Positions 36,102-44,941 of a DNA stretch of 64,000 bases are shown one piece after another. Source of the stretch: Rhodobium gokarnense. Lineage in GTDB: Bacteria; Pseudomonadota; Alphaproteobacteria; Rhizobiales; Rhodobiaceae. Where the stretch lies: assembly GCF_025961475.1 (NCBI RefSeq), contig NZ_JAOQNS010000005.1, positions 62,001 to 126,000 of the forward strand, written 5' to 3'. Made by a program: the position numbers and the translations under genes. The stretch's first letter is position 1; every line of letters starts with the position of its first letter. The notes under the pieces were generated by a model, which searched no databases, was not told the DNA's origin, and saw only the letters and a program-made list of their open reading frames with translations.

Positions 36102-37588
36102 CCTATGACGAAGGGATTCTCGATCTCTTCGGCGGTCGACAGCCAGACCGCCTTGGTCTGGAGATACTCGTAGATCCCGGCGACGCCGTTCTCGCGCCCG
36201 ACACCGCTTTTCTTGTAGCCGCCGAACGGCGTGGTGTAGGAAATGTCGCGATAGGTGTTGACCCAGACGCTGCCCGCCTCGAGCCGTTCGGACATCTTCA
36301 GCGCCATCCGCATGTCCGACGTCCAGACGCCGGCGGCAAGGCCGAATTCGCTGTCATTGGCGATCGCTACCGCCTCTTCCGGCTCGTCGAAGGCGATCGC
36401 GGCAAGCACCGGGCCGAACACCTCCTCGCGGGCGATGCGCATGTCGTTGTCGACGCCGGCGAAGATGGTCGGCTCGACGAAGAAGCCGGTGCCGCATTCC
36501 TCCAGATCCGGGCGCTGGCCGCCCATCAGCAGCTCGGCACCCTCCTGCCGGGCGATGTCGATGTAGCCGAGGATGCGGTCGTACTGCATCTGGTTCGCGA
36601 TCGGGCCGATCTGGGTCTCCCGCTTGCGCGGATCGCCGATCCGGGCCTGCCGGGTGAAGGCGGCCAGCTTGTCGAGGAATTCGTCATGCACCGAGCGGTG
36701 CACGAGCAGGCGCGATCCGGCGATGCAGGTCTGGCCCGTCGCCCCGAAGATGCCGCCGACGACGCCGCGCACCGCATTGTCGAGGTCGGCATCGGCGAAG
36801 ACGATGTTGGGGGACTTGCCGCCGAGTTCCAGGCTGACGCGCTTGATGTCCCTGGCGGCCAGCGCATAGAGGTGCGCGCCGGTCTTCGTGGAACCGGTGA
36901 AGCCGAGATGCCGGGTCAGCGGATGCGCGACCAGCGGCTCGCCGACCTCCGGGCCGAAGCCGGTGACGACGTTGATCACGCCCTTCGGGAAGCCCGCCTG
37001 CTCGACCAGCTCCATCAGCTTCAGCGCCGTCGCCGAGGTGTGCTCGGCCGGCTTCATGACGATGGTGTTTCCGGCCGCCAGCGCCGGCGCGGCCTTCAGC
37101 GAGAACAGCAGCAGAGGCGCGTTCCACGGCACGATGCCGACGCACACGCCGAGCGGCTCATGCCGCGAAAAGCTCAACGCCGGCTTGTCGCAGGGATGCA
37201 CGGTGCCCTCGATCTTGTCGGCCATGCCCGCATAGTAGTGATACCAGTGCGGGATGTAACGGATCTGGTGCTTCATCTCCTCCAGCAGGCGCCCGTTGTC
37301 GCGCACCTCGACCTCGGCCAGGGCGTCGGCGTGCTCCTCGATCAGTTCCGCGAAGCGCTGGATGATCCGGCCGCGCGCCGTGGGGTGCATCCGCCCCCAC
37401 TCCCCTTCCTTGAAAGCGCGATGCGCGGCCCGAATCGCGCGATCGGCATCTTCGGCATTGCCGCGCGGCACCAGCGCCCACGGCTGCGCAGTGAAGGGAT
37501 CCACTGTCTCGAAATAGTCCCCGGACGCCGGAGCCACCCATTCCCCATCGATGTACATGGACAGCTTGGACAAGACTTGTTCGGGCAT
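36098..37588 (-). CDS. NAD(P)-dependent aldehyde dehydrogenase
   Basis: A 496-residue ALDH with all catalytic residues: N155 (VPWNAPLL), K179 (MKPAEHT), E254 (LELGGKSPN) and nucleophile C288 (GATGQTCIAG). The late FGGYKKSGVGRE motif is also present. ATG 37588 has AGGAG upstream. It is the first gene of a seven-gene minus-strand operon, divergent from a GntR regulator. The substrate is probably the aldehyde released by the adjacent ThDP enzyme; betaine-, benzaldehyde- or semialdehyde-type activity cannot be told apart here. Confidence 0.92.
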   Translation of the reverse strand: MPEQVLSKLSMYIDGEWVAPASGDYFETVDPFTAQPWALVPRGNAEDADRAIRAAHRAFKEGEWGRMHPTARGRIIQRFAELIEEHADALAEVEVRDNGRLLEEMKHQIRYIPHWYHYYAGMADKIEGTVHPCDKPALSFSRHEPLGVCVGIVPWNAPLLLFSLKAAPALAAGNTIVMKPAEHTSATALKLMELVEQAGFPKGVINVVTGFGPEVGEPLVAHPLTRHLGFTGSTKTGAHLYALAARDIKRVSLELGGKSPNIVFADADLDNAVRGVVGGIFGATGQTCIAGSRLLVHRSVHDEFLDKLAAFTRQARIGDPRKRETQIGPIANQMQYDRILGYIDIARQEGAELLMGGQRPDLEECGTGFFVEPTIFAGVDNDMRIAREEVFGPVLAAIAFDEPEEAVAIANDSEFGLAAGVWTSDMRMALKMSERLEAGSVWVNTYRDISYTTPFGGYKKSGVGRENGVAGIYEYLQTKAVWLSTAEEIENPFVIG

Positions 37589-37644
37589 TCTGGCTCCTTT
37601 CACAGCGGCGGCGGGCGGGGCTCCGCAGCCGCGCAGCGCTTTTC

Positions 37645-37679
37645 GATATCTCTTTACCAGATAAACTGATATCATTATT
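37645..37679. promoter_or_regulatory. GATATC-containing imperfect dyad near ALDH start
   Basis: GATATC at 37645-37650 and GATATCATTATT at 37668-37679 flank an AT-rich, imperfectly symmetric core (tctttaccagataaact). The second half-site recurs before the divergent GntR gene at 37852-37862, making both good GntR operator candidates. Confidence 0.5.
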
Positions 37680-37851
37680 GCTTGTCAATAACCCTGCTAT
37701 GGGTTCAAGCACGATTGTTGAGATGCATAAAATTTGTGCATAAAACGGCGACTTGAGGGAAAAAACACGCTATGCCATAAGGGAGTGCTTGTGTCGGCCG
37801 TTCCAGTGCGGGCCGGACACGCTCGATCCGATACCGAACCCCTCTAAAACA

Positions 37852-37862
37852 GATATCATTAT
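37852..37862. promoter_or_regulatory. GATATCATTAT repeat before GntR gene
   Basis: An 11-of-11 repeat of the motif at 37668-37678, 11 bp before the GntR start. The repeat in the two flanks of a 285-bp divergent intergenic region suggests autorepression plus control of the ALDH operon. Apart from these sites and the AT-rich stretch 37660-37745 I see no gene in this gap. Confidence 0.55.
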
Positions 37863-37873
37863 CCAAGAGCGCC

Positions 37874-38629
37874 ATGCCCCAAGCCGACAACCCTCTCTAC
37901 GAGCAGATCAAGAACGCCATCGACCGCCGGATCGAAGCCGCGGAGTGGCCCGCCAACTTCCAGGTCCCGTCGGAAATAAAACTGGCCGAGGAGTTCGGCG
38001 CGTCGCAGCTGACCGTTCGCCGGGCGTTGCGCGAGCTGCAGACGGAAGGCGTGCTGATCCGGATCCAGGGGCGCGGCACCTTCGTGGTCGGCCCGCGCAT
38101 GCAGTGCGCGGTCTTCAACCTTCCGGACATGTCCGAGGAGATCGCGATGAACGGCGGCGCCCACAGCAGCCGCGTCATCGCGCTTTGCGCGCTGCCGCCC
38201 GACAGCGCCCGGCGGAACATGCTGCAGGTCGGCCCCGGCACGCCGATCTTCCACTCCCGCCTCCTGCATCTGGAAGACGGAACGCCGATCCAGCTCGAGG
38301 ACCGTTTCGTCAACGGCGAGGAAGCCCCGGATTACTTGGAGCAGGACTTCACCAAGGTGACGCCGCAGGCCTACCTGATCCGCGAGACGACGGTCACCTA
38401 TGTCGACAACACGATCCGGGCAATCCGCGCCGACGACGAGGCACGCCAGCTCCTTGAGATCGAGGCCAGCCAGCCCTGCCTGCTGCTCGACCGCTCGACA
38501 TGGCGCGACGGCATTCCGGTGACCCGCAGCCGCTTCCTCTATCCCGGCGACCGCTACCGGCTGCGCAGTTCGCACGAGGCGCGCATCAACCGCATCGTCT
38601 CCCCCACGCCGAACATGAAGGGCCGCTGA
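37874..38629 (+). CDS. GntR-family regulator with UTRA domain (HutC subfamily)
   Basis: A 251-residue regulator. The winged HTH, LAEEFGASQLTVRRALRELQTEGVLIRIQGRGTFV, is followed by a UTRA ligand-binding domain (from about residue 90) ending with RSRFLYPGDRYRLR. It is a paralogue of the HutC at 29192. It is divergent from the ALDH operon and followed 6 nt later by ubiD, so it probably governs both arms of this catabolic region. Confidence 0.92.
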   Translation: MPQADNPLYEQIKNAIDRRIEAAEWPANFQVPSEIKLAEEFGASQLTVRRALRELQTEGVLIRIQGRGTFVVGPRMQCAVFNLPDMSEEIAMNGGAHSSRVIALCALPPDSARRNMLQVGPGTPIFHSRLLHLEDGTPIQLEDRFVNGEEAPDYLEQDFTKVTPQAYLIRETTVTYVDNTIRAIRADDEARQLLEIEASQPCLLLDRSTWRDGIPVTRSRFLYPGDRYRLRSSHEARINRIVSPTPNMKGR

Positions 38630-38635
38630 GGACCA

Positions 38636-39964
38636 ATGAGAGAATTCGTAGCGAAGCTGCAGGACCGCGGCGATCTTCTGGTCGTCGACAGGGAGATCGA
38701 TCCGGCCCACGAACTGGCCGCGGTGACCCATCATGCCCAGAAGGCCTGGGCCAAGGCGGTGCTGTTCACGAATGTGAAGGGCACGCGGTTTCCGGTCGTG
38801 AGCAATGTCTATGGCACCAGGGAGCGCCTCGCCGAGGTAATCGACATCAAGGCCGAGGACTTCTGCCGGCAGTGGAGCAACCTCTCCTCCCTCGGCGCAG
38901 GCACCTTGCGCGAGCCGCTGGTGCCGGCGGGCGACACCGGGATCGAGTATGAGGAGGTCAAGCTCTCCGACCTGCCGCTGATCACCTATTCCGACCGCGA
39001 TGGTGGCGCCTATTTCACATCGGCGATGTTCATCGCCAAGGATCCGGAAACCGGCGTCGGCAACCTCTCCTACCACCGTTCGATGTATATCAGCGATGCC
39101 GAGCTTCGCTGCCGCCTGGCGCCGCGCCATCACCTGACGATCTACCACGAGAAGGCCGAAAAGATGGGCAGGCCGCTCGAGGCCGCGATGCTGATCGGTC
39201 CTCCGGCCCACGCCTTTCTGACGGCGGCGGCGCCCCTGCCCTATGACGTCGACGAGCTGGAGGTGGCCGCCCAGTTGCGCGGCACGCCGATCGCGATGCG
39301 CAAGTGCAACCATATCGACCTGGAGGTCCCGGCCGAAACCGAGGTGGTGATCGAGGGTCGCTTCCTGCCCAACGAACGCCGCCCGGAAGGCCCGTTCGGC
39401 GAGTTCATGGGCTATTACGTGCCGGTTGGCCCGAACGCCGTGTTCGAGGTCCTCGGCGTGACCGTGCGCAGGGATGCGCTGTTCCATTCGATCCTGTGCG
39501 GCTCGCCGGAAGAGGTGCTGACGCTTGAGCTCTCCGTGTCGGCCAGCATCTACCAGCGCCTCAGCGCCGCGCTGCCGGGCATCGTCAACGTCACCTGCCA
39601 GCCCTTCGTCAACCACGCCATCGTCCAGATCGAGCCGCAGTTCGAGGGCCATGCGCGCCAGGTCATGCTGGCCACCATCGGCGCCGAGCCGATCTGGGCC
39701 AAGCAGATCACCGTCGTCGATACCGATGTCGACATCTACGACATGGACGACGTGCAGTGGGCGATCCTCACCCGGTCGCGTCCGGACAAGGACACGATCA
39801 TCATTCCCGACACCCCGTCCTTCTACCGCGACGAGCAGAAGGATCACTGGGGCCGGATGCTGATCGACGCCACCAAGCCCTGGGGACGCGAGGACGAATT
39901 CCTGCGCAAGAAGCTGCGCATGGCGGACGAGATACGCCTGTCCGACTGGTTCGAGGGAGCTTGA
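38636..39964 (+). CDS. UbiD-family prenylated-FMN-dependent decarboxylase
   Basis: A 442-residue UbiD-like enzyme. The active-site triad of the family is visible as R148 (NLSYHRSM) and the E251-x4-E256 pair in EGPFGEFMGYY, with the metal-binding region NLSYHR. It is somewhat shorter than E. coli UbiD (~500 aa) and lies outside a quinone context: the next gene is its flavin prenyltransferase and the neighbours are catabolic. A reversible decarboxylase of an aromatic or alpha,beta-unsaturated acid is likely; substrate unknown. Confidence 0.9.
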   Translation: MREFVAKLQDRGDLLVVDREIDPAHELAAVTHHAQKAWAKAVLFTNVKGTRFPVVSNVYGTRERLAEVIDIKAEDFCRQWSNLSSLGAGTLREPLVPAGDTGIEYEEVKLSDLPLITYSDRDGGAYFTSAMFIAKDPETGVGNLSYHRSMYISDAELRCRLAPRHHLTIYHEKAEKMGRPLEAAMLIGPPAHAFLTAAAPLPYDVDELEVAAQLRGTPIAMRKCNHIDLEVPAETEVVIEGRFLPNERRPEGPFGEFMGYYVPVGPNAVFEVLGVTVRRDALFHSILCGSPEEVLTLELSVSASIYQRLSAALPGIVNVTCQPFVNHAIVQIEPQFEGHARQVMLATIGAEPIWAKQITVVDTDVDIYDMDDVQWAILTRSRPDKDTIIIPDTPSFYRDEQKDHWGRMLIDATKPWGREDEFLRKKLRMADEIRLSDWFEGA

Positions 39965-40560
39965 TGGACGCGCGGCAAAGGCTCGTCGTCGGGATTTCCG
40001 GGGCCTCGGGCGCGGTCTACGGGATCCGCTCGCTGGAACTCGCCCGCGCGGCCGGGATCGAGACGCATCTGGTGGTCAGCCGCGCGGCGCTCCTGACGCT
40101 GCACCAGGAACTCGGCCTTCAGAAGGACGACCTGGAGACCAAGGCGGACATCGTCCACCCGGTGCAGGATATCGGCGCTTCCATTGCCAGCGGGTCGTTT
40201 CGGACCATGGGCATGCTGATCGCGCCGTGCTCGGTGCGCACCATGTCCGAAATCGCCTCGGGCGTGACGTCGAGCCTGATGAGCCGCGCCGCCGACGTGG
40301 TGCTGAAGGAACGGCGGCGCCTGGTGCTGATGGTGCGCGAGACGCCGCTGCATCTCGGTCACCTGCGGACCATGACCGCGCTGACCGAGATGGGCGCCGC
40401 GATCATGCCGCCGGTGCCCGCCTTCTATGCCCATCCCGGCTCGCTCGACGAGATGGTCACCCACTCCTCAGCCCGTGCGCTCGACCTCTTCGGGATCGAC
40501 ACCGATGCCATCCAGCGCTGGGGCGGCCTGAAGGACGCCCTGACGGAGAACGCCCCGTGA
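39964..40560 (+). CDS. ubiX: Flavin prenyltransferase (UbiX/Pad1 family)
   Basis: A 198-residue UbiX. It begins with the FMN-binding GISGASGAVYG (residues 10-20) and contains APCSVRTMSEIASGVTSSLMSRAADVVLKE, RRLVLMVRETPL and the later PPVPAFYAHP. It prenylates FMN to activate the UbiD encoded just upstream. The ATG shares one base with the ubiD stop (TGATG), so the pair is co-translated. Confidence 0.93.
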   Translation: MDARQRLVVGISGASGAVYGIRSLELARAAGIETHLVVSRAALLTLHQELGLQKDDLETKADIVHPVQDIGASIASGSFRTMGMLIAPCSVRTMSEIASGVTSSLMSRAADVVLKERRRLVLMVRETPLHLGHLRTMTALTEMGAAIMPPVPAFYAHPGSLDEMVTHSSARALDLFGIDTDAIQRWGGLKDALTENAP

Positions 40561-41270
40561 CATCCGCGCGCCGCACGGTTCATGGCACGACGATCGGGAT
40601 CATCGTGCTCGATACCGCGTTCGAACGCCTGCCCGGCGACATTGCCCATGCGGAGACCTGGCCGTTCCCGGTCCAGTTCCGCGTCGTTCGCGGCGTGCGC
40701 CCGGCCGATGTGATCGAGGGTGATGCGAGCCTGGCGCTCGCCGCCTTTCACGAGGCGATCGACGACCTGGTCTCGCTCGGCGCCAGGGCCATCACCACGA
40801 GTTGCGGGTTCCTGGCGGCCGTGCAGGACGAGCTGACCCGGTATTCGCCGGTGCCCTTTTTCGCCTCGGCGCTGCTGCAGATCCCGCTGATCGAACGCAG
40901 CCTGCCTGCCGGCCGGCGCGTCGGACTGGTCGTGTCGGACGCAAACGCCCTGCAGGAGCGGCATTTCCGGAATGTCGGCGCAGAGCCCGGCCTGCCGATC
41001 GCCGAACTGCCGGCCGACGGCCCGATCCGTGCCAACATGCGGGACAACGCGCAACAGGTCGACCGGGCCGCGCAGGAGCGCGATGCGCTGGAGACGGTCG
41101 AACGGCTTCTCGCCGCGCATCCCGATGTCGGGGCAATCGTTCTGGAATGCGCGAACCTGCCGCCCTATTCCGACGCCATCGCGCGTCGCTTCGGCCTGCC
41201 GGTCTACGACATCGTCACCCTCGTCACCTGGCTCCACAACGCCCTGGTTCCGCCCCGGTACCGGGTATGA
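40557..41270 (+). CDS. Asp/Glu racemase-superfamily protein
   Basis: A 237-residue protein with the two catalytic cysteines of the Asp/Glu/hydantoin racemase fold: C83 in [11 protein letters not shown] and C198 in [11 protein letters not shown]. The start is GTG 40557, overlapping the ubiX stop as GTGA; the preceding in-frame region is ubiX in another frame. Relatives include racemases, maleate isomerase and arylmalonate decarboxylase. Given the UbiD and the flavin dehydrogenase beside it, isomerisation or decarboxylation of an acid intermediate is plausible but not established. Confidence 0.8.
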   Translation: MTSARRTVHGTTIGIIVLDTAFERLPGDIAHAETWPFPVQFRVVRGVRPADVIEGDASLALAAFHEAIDDLVSLGARAITTSCGFLAAVQDELTRYSPVPFFASALLQIPLIERSLPAGRRVGLVVSDANALQERHFRNVGAEPGLPIAELPADGPIRANMRDNAQQVDRAAQERDALETVERLLAAHPDVGAIVLECANLPPYSDAIARRFGLPVYDIVTLVTWLHNALVPPRYRV

Positions 41271-42382
41271 GCGAGGGGGTCGACCTCGCCGTCATCGGCG
41301 GTGGGCTGATCGGCTCGTCGATCGCCTGGGGCGCCGCCCGCGCGGGCGCCGACGTCCTTCTGCTGGACGAGGGCGACCTGGCGCTGCGCGCCACACGCGG
41401 CAATTTCGGGCTGGTCTGGCTTCAGGGCAAGGGGCTCGGACATCCCGACTACATGCATTGGTCGATCCGGGCCGGGCGCCTCTGGCCGGAGCTCGACCGT
41501 CTGTTGCGCGAGGAAACCGGGCTCGACAGCGGCTGGCGCGGCGGTGGCGGATTGAACTTCTGCCTGTCCGATGCCGACCTTGAGGCCCGGCGCGACATGA
41601 TCGCCCGCACCGCCGCGGAGGGCGGCGACATCTCGATCCGGCTGCTGGACCGCGACGAGGTCGCTTCCATCGCGCCCGGCATCGGGCCCGAGGTCCTCGG
41701 GGCCTCGATCTCCGACCTCGACGGCGAGGCGAACCCGCTCTCGACGCTGCGCGCCTTCCAGGTGGGCTTTCAACGGCACGGCGGCACGCTGCGAAACAAG
41801 TCACCCGTGCAAGGCCTCCGCCCGGCGCCGGGTGGCGGATTTCAGATCACATGCGCCGATGGCGACCGGCTCCGGGCGCGCAAAGTCGTCATCGCCGCCG
41901 GCCTCGGGACGACGGACCTCGCCGCCCAGGTCGGGCTTCACCTGCCCCTGTCGCCCGAGCGCGGGCAGATCGTGGTGACCGAGCGGGTCGCGCCGTTCCT
42001 GAACCGTCCCACCAACACAGTCCGCCAGACCCGGGAGGGAACGGTCCTCATCGGCAGTTCCCACGAGGATGCGGGGTTTTCCACCGGCACCGACGTCGCC
42101 ACGATCGCGCGGCTCTGCCGCATCGGCGTTCGCACCTTTCCGGCGCTGGCTTCGGCGCGGCTGGTGCGCGCCTGGGGCGCCGTGCGGATCATGACCGCCG
42201 ACGGACTACCGGTCTACGACGAGGCGTCGGACTATCCCGGCGCGTTCGTCGTCACCTGCCACAGCGGCGTGACGCTGGCGAGCGTGCATGCGCTGGAGCT
42301 CGGCCCGGCGCTGGCCGCCGGCACCCTCGGCCCCGCGCCCGGCAACATGAGGAGCACACGCTTTGCGCCTTCGCCGCGTTGA
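41267..42382 (+). CDS. FAD-dependent oxidoreductase, DAO family (HcnC/OoxB-like subunit)
   Basis: A 371-residue D-amino-acid-oxidase-fold protein. The dinucleotide motif is [19 protein letters not shown] (residues 9-27) and the C-terminal half has [22 protein letters not shown] with the family's closing glycine-rich loop. It resembles the beta subunits of heterotrimeric dye-linked dehydrogenases for hydroxyproline, opines or glycine (HcnC). ATG 41267 overlaps the racemase stop by 4 bp. It would carry out the C-N oxidation. Confidence 0.85.
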   Translation: MSEGVDLAVIGGGLIGSSIAWGAARAGADVLLLDEGDLALRATRGNFGLVWLQGKGLGHPDYMHWSIRAGRLWPELDRLLREETGLDSGWRGGGGLNFCLSDADLEARRDMIARTAAEGGDISIRLLDRDEVASIAPGIGPEVLGASISDLDGEANPLSTLRAFQVGFQRHGGTLRNKSPVQGLRPAPGGGFQITCADGDRLRARKVVIAAGLGTTDLAAQVGLHLPLSPERGQIVVTERVAPFLNRPTNTVRQTREGTVLIGSSHEDAGFSTGTDVATIARLCRIGVRTFPALASARLVRAWGAVRIMTADGLPVYDEASDYPGAFVVTCHSGVTLASVHALELGPALAAGTLGPAPGNMRSTRFAPSPR

Positions 42383-42680
42383 TCCCGCCCCCGCCGGCGG
42401 GCAGTTCTTCTTCGAGGGCCGCCCGGTGCCCTTCCGCGAGGGCGACAGCGTGGCCAGCGCGCTTATGGCCGCCGGCATCGCCACCTTTCGCGCAACGCCC
42501 GTCACCGGCGCAGCGCGGGCGCCCTACTGCCTGATGGGCGTCTGCTACGACTGCCTGGTGCGCATCGACGGCGCCGACAACCAGCGCGCCTGCATGACGC
42601 CCTGCGGCGAGGGACTGCGGGTGGAACGGCAAGCCGGCGTCGCGGGCTCGCCCGGCAGCGACGAGCGGGGCGCGCGATGA
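42363..42680 (+). CDS. (2Fe-2S)-binding protein (HcnA-like subunit), TTG start
   Basis: A 105-residue small subunit with a plant-type [2Fe-2S] site: C56, C61, C64 and C77 in [18 protein letters not shown] and QRACMTP. The start must be TTG 42363: there is a GAGGAG site at 42349-42354 with 8-nt spacing and no in-frame ATG or GTG. It overlaps the DAO gene by 20 bp and the next gene by 4 bp. It is the gamma-type electron carrier of the heterotrimer. Confidence 0.85.
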   Translation: MRLRRVDPAPAGGQFFFEGRPVPFREGDSVASALMAAGIATFRATPVTGAARAPYCLMGVCYDCLVRIDGADNQRACMTPCGEGLRVERQAGVAGSPGSDERGAR

Positions 42681-44086
42681 CGCTCACCGCCTCGACGAAC
42701 TGGGACGTCATCGTCATCGGGACTGGGCCCGCGGGCATCGGCGGCGCGACCGCGCTGGCCGAGCGCGGGCTGCGGGTGCTCGCGCTCGACGAGGCGCCGG
42801 CGCCCGGCGGCCTCATCTGGCGCGGCATCGAACGGTCTCCAGCGGCCCGCGCCGCGCTCCTCGGACCGGATTACCTGGCGGGGCGCGACCCCGTCGCGCG
42901 CCTGCGCGCCAGCGGGGCGACGCTGGCCTTCTCGACCGGGCTCTGGCGCGCCGAGGCCGACGGCACCGTCTGGCTGCGCGGCGCCGACGGCATCTCGCGT
43001 CATCACGGCCGCCAACTGCTGCTCGCGACCGGCGCGATGGAACGTCCGGCCCCCTGCCCGGGCTGGACGCTGCCCGGCGTCACCACGGTCGGAGGCCTGC
43101 AACTCCTGCTGAAGCGCGAGGGCCTCTTGCCCGAAGGGCCACTGGTGCTGGCGGGCACCGGGCCGCTCGTCTATCTCTTTGCCGCGCAATGCGTTGCGGC
43201 GGGCAAGCGGGACCTCACGCTGCTCGACACGGCCGATCCGGCCGCGATGATGCCCGCCCTCGCCCACCTGCAGCAGGCGCTTTTCGGTAAGGGCGCCGGC
43301 TATCTGACCAAGGGCCTGCGCCTGCTGCTGACCTTGCGCCGCGCCGGGATCGTCCACCACACCCGCGTCCGCGATCTCAGGATCGAGGCCGGGCCTGAGG
43401 ACGGGCTGACCATCGACTGCCGGATCGGCAGGCGGCGGCGGCGCTTCGAGGCGGCCCGGATCGGCCTGCACGAGGGCGTGATCCCCGAGACCCACCTGTC
43501 CCGATCCCTCGGCTGCGCCCATGACTGGTCGCAGGAGGCCCAGGCTTTCCTGCCGCGCCGCGATACGGAGCTGCGGAGTTCGCTGGAGCGCGTCTTCATT
43601 GCCGGCGACGGCGGCCGCATCGGCGGCGCGATGGCGGCGCTTCTGGAAGGCCGGCTGGCCGCCTGCGGAATCCTCTCGCGCGACGGCCGGGGCTCTGCCT
43701 CCGACGCCGAACGGGAGGCGCGGCGGCTGCGCAAGGAGATCGCGGCCCATCTCGCGCCGCGACCCTTCCTCGATCGCCTGTATCGTCCGCGCGCCGAGAC
43801 CCTTGCTCCGCCGAACGAGGCGATCGTCTGCCGCTGCGAGGAGGTCCGCGCGGAAGATATCCGCGCCGCCATCGCGGACGGGGCGAGCGGACCGAACCAG
43901 ATCAAGGCATTCCTGCGGACCGGGATGGGCCCCTGCCAGGGCCGCATGTGCGGTCCCGTGCTCAGCGCGCTCTGTTCATCGGAACGCGCGCAGGCGATGG
44001 ACGATGTCGGCATGCTGACCGTCCGCGACCCCCTCCGCCCGATCAGCGTGGGCGAACTCGCGGCGCTCGACGAAGGCGACTGCTGA
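42677..44086 (+). CDS. FAD/NAD(P)-binding oxidoreductase with BFD-like [2Fe-2S] domain (HcnB-like)
   Basis: A 469-residue pyridine-nucleotide-disulfide-oxidoreductase-fold protein: GTGPAGIGGATALAERG near residue 15, LLLATGAMERPAPCPGW and LVLAGTGPLVYLFAA. The C-terminal BFD-like domain has C385-x-C387 (VCRCEEV) and C420-x4-C425 (GPCQGRMCG) for a [2Fe-2S] cluster. It corresponds to HcnB/OoxA. With the preceding two subunits it makes a membrane-linked dehydrogenase. Gene order here is C-A-B instead of hcnABC. Confidence 0.88.
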   Translation: MTLTASTNWDVIVIGTGPAGIGGATALAERGLRVLALDEAPAPGGLIWRGIERSPAARAALLGPDYLAGRDPVARLRASGATLAFSTGLWRAEADGTVWLRGADGISRHHGRQLLLATGAMERPAPCPGWTLPGVTTVGGLQLLLKREGLLPEGPLVLAGTGPLVYLFAAQCVAAGKRDLTLLDTADPAAMMPALAHLQQALFGKGAGYLTKGLRLLLTLRRAGIVHHTRVRDLRIEAGPEDGLTIDCRIGRRRRRFEAARIGLHEGVIPETHLSRSLGCAHDWSQEAQAFLPRRDTELRSSLERVFIAGDGGRIGGAMAALLEGRLAACGILSRDGRGSASDAEREARRLRKEIAAHLAPRPFLDRLYRPRAETLAPPNEAIVCRCEEVRAEDIRAAIADGASGPNQIKAFLRTGMGPCQGRMCGPVLSALCSSERAQAMDDVGMLTVRDPLRPISVGELAALDEGDC

Positions 44087-44128
44087 AAGTCGGCGCGCGC
44101 CCGTGCCGGATCACATCCGCGACTGTCC

Positions 44129-44941
44129 TCAGAACCGGAGCCAGACCGCGGAAAACACGCCGCGTTCGCGAAGGGCGTTCCGGCCGTAGACGGTGCCGAG
44201 GCCGCCGACCTGGAGCGAGACGCTGTCGTTGATGTCGTAGACGGCGCTGAGCTGCAGCTTGTGCTCCCGGGTGCGGCGGAAGATCCCCTCCGGATCGCTG
44301 ACGCTGATCGTGTTGAAGGTCTGGCCGAGCAGCAGGAGGTCGGGGCGCGGGCGGAACCCGAGCGTGCCGTCGAGGCGCAGTTCGTCCGCCGGGTCGCCGG
44401 TGCGCAGGCGATAGCCGGCCTGGCCGTCGACGAAAGCCTCCTTTTCCCCGATCTTGAAGCCGTGGCCGATCATGCCGCGGAGTTCGTATTCCGTATCGGT
44501 GTTGCCGACATTGGCGAGGATGTCGTTGCGGCGCGTGCCGGGAATGCGCGTCAGCCCCTGGAGCGAGACCACCGTCCCCTCCTTCTGGAACACCCGGTAT
44601 CGCGCGCCGAACTCGGTGTATCCGGGCCGGCTGCTGCTGGAGATGTCGCCGATGGAGGCATGGCGGAAGCTCGGCGTCAGCATCAGCGTCAGGTCCGAGG
44701 TCAGCCCGTACTCCATCAGAAGCGAGGCTTCGGCCTTCGTGTAGTCCTCGATGTCGACGACGTTGCCGTGGTCGTCGAAGCCGCGCGTGCTGTTCGAATA
44801 CATGAAGGTGCCGATGACCTGGCCGCTTCCCTTCTCGTGGGTCCAGGCGCCGGCGCGGGCCTCGGAGGCAGGGACCACCAGGCCGGCGAGCAGTCCGGCC
44901 GCGACGGCGGCCGGCGCGAGAAGGTCACGCAATCTCGACAT
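44129..44941 (-). CDS. Outer-membrane beta-barrel-like protein (XagA-like), end of EPS operon
   Basis: A 270-residue exported protein. The signal peptide runs to about SEARAG; the mature part is beta-rich with regularly spaced aromatic/charged strands and ends VWLRF, a C-terminal Phe typical of outer-membrane barrels. It overlaps the response regulator stop by 17 bp. From memory it resembles proteins labelled XagA that accompany the glycosyltransferase XagB; I am moderately sure. A role as polysaccharide export or surface-anchoring pore is inference. Confidence 0.65.
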   Translation of the reverse strand: MSRLRDLLAPAAVAAGLLAGLVVPASEARAGAWTHEKGSGQVIGTFMYSNSTRGFDDHGNVVDIEDYTKAEASLLMEYGLTSDLTLMLTPSFRHASIGDISSSSRPGYTEFGARYRVFQKEGTVVSLQGLTRIPGTRRNDILANVGNTDTEYELRGMIGHGFKIGEKEAFVDGQAGYRLRTGDPADELRLDGTLGFRPRPDLLLLGQTFNTISVSDPEGIFRRTREHKLQLSAVYDINDSVSLQVGGLGTVYGRNALRERGVFSAVWLRF

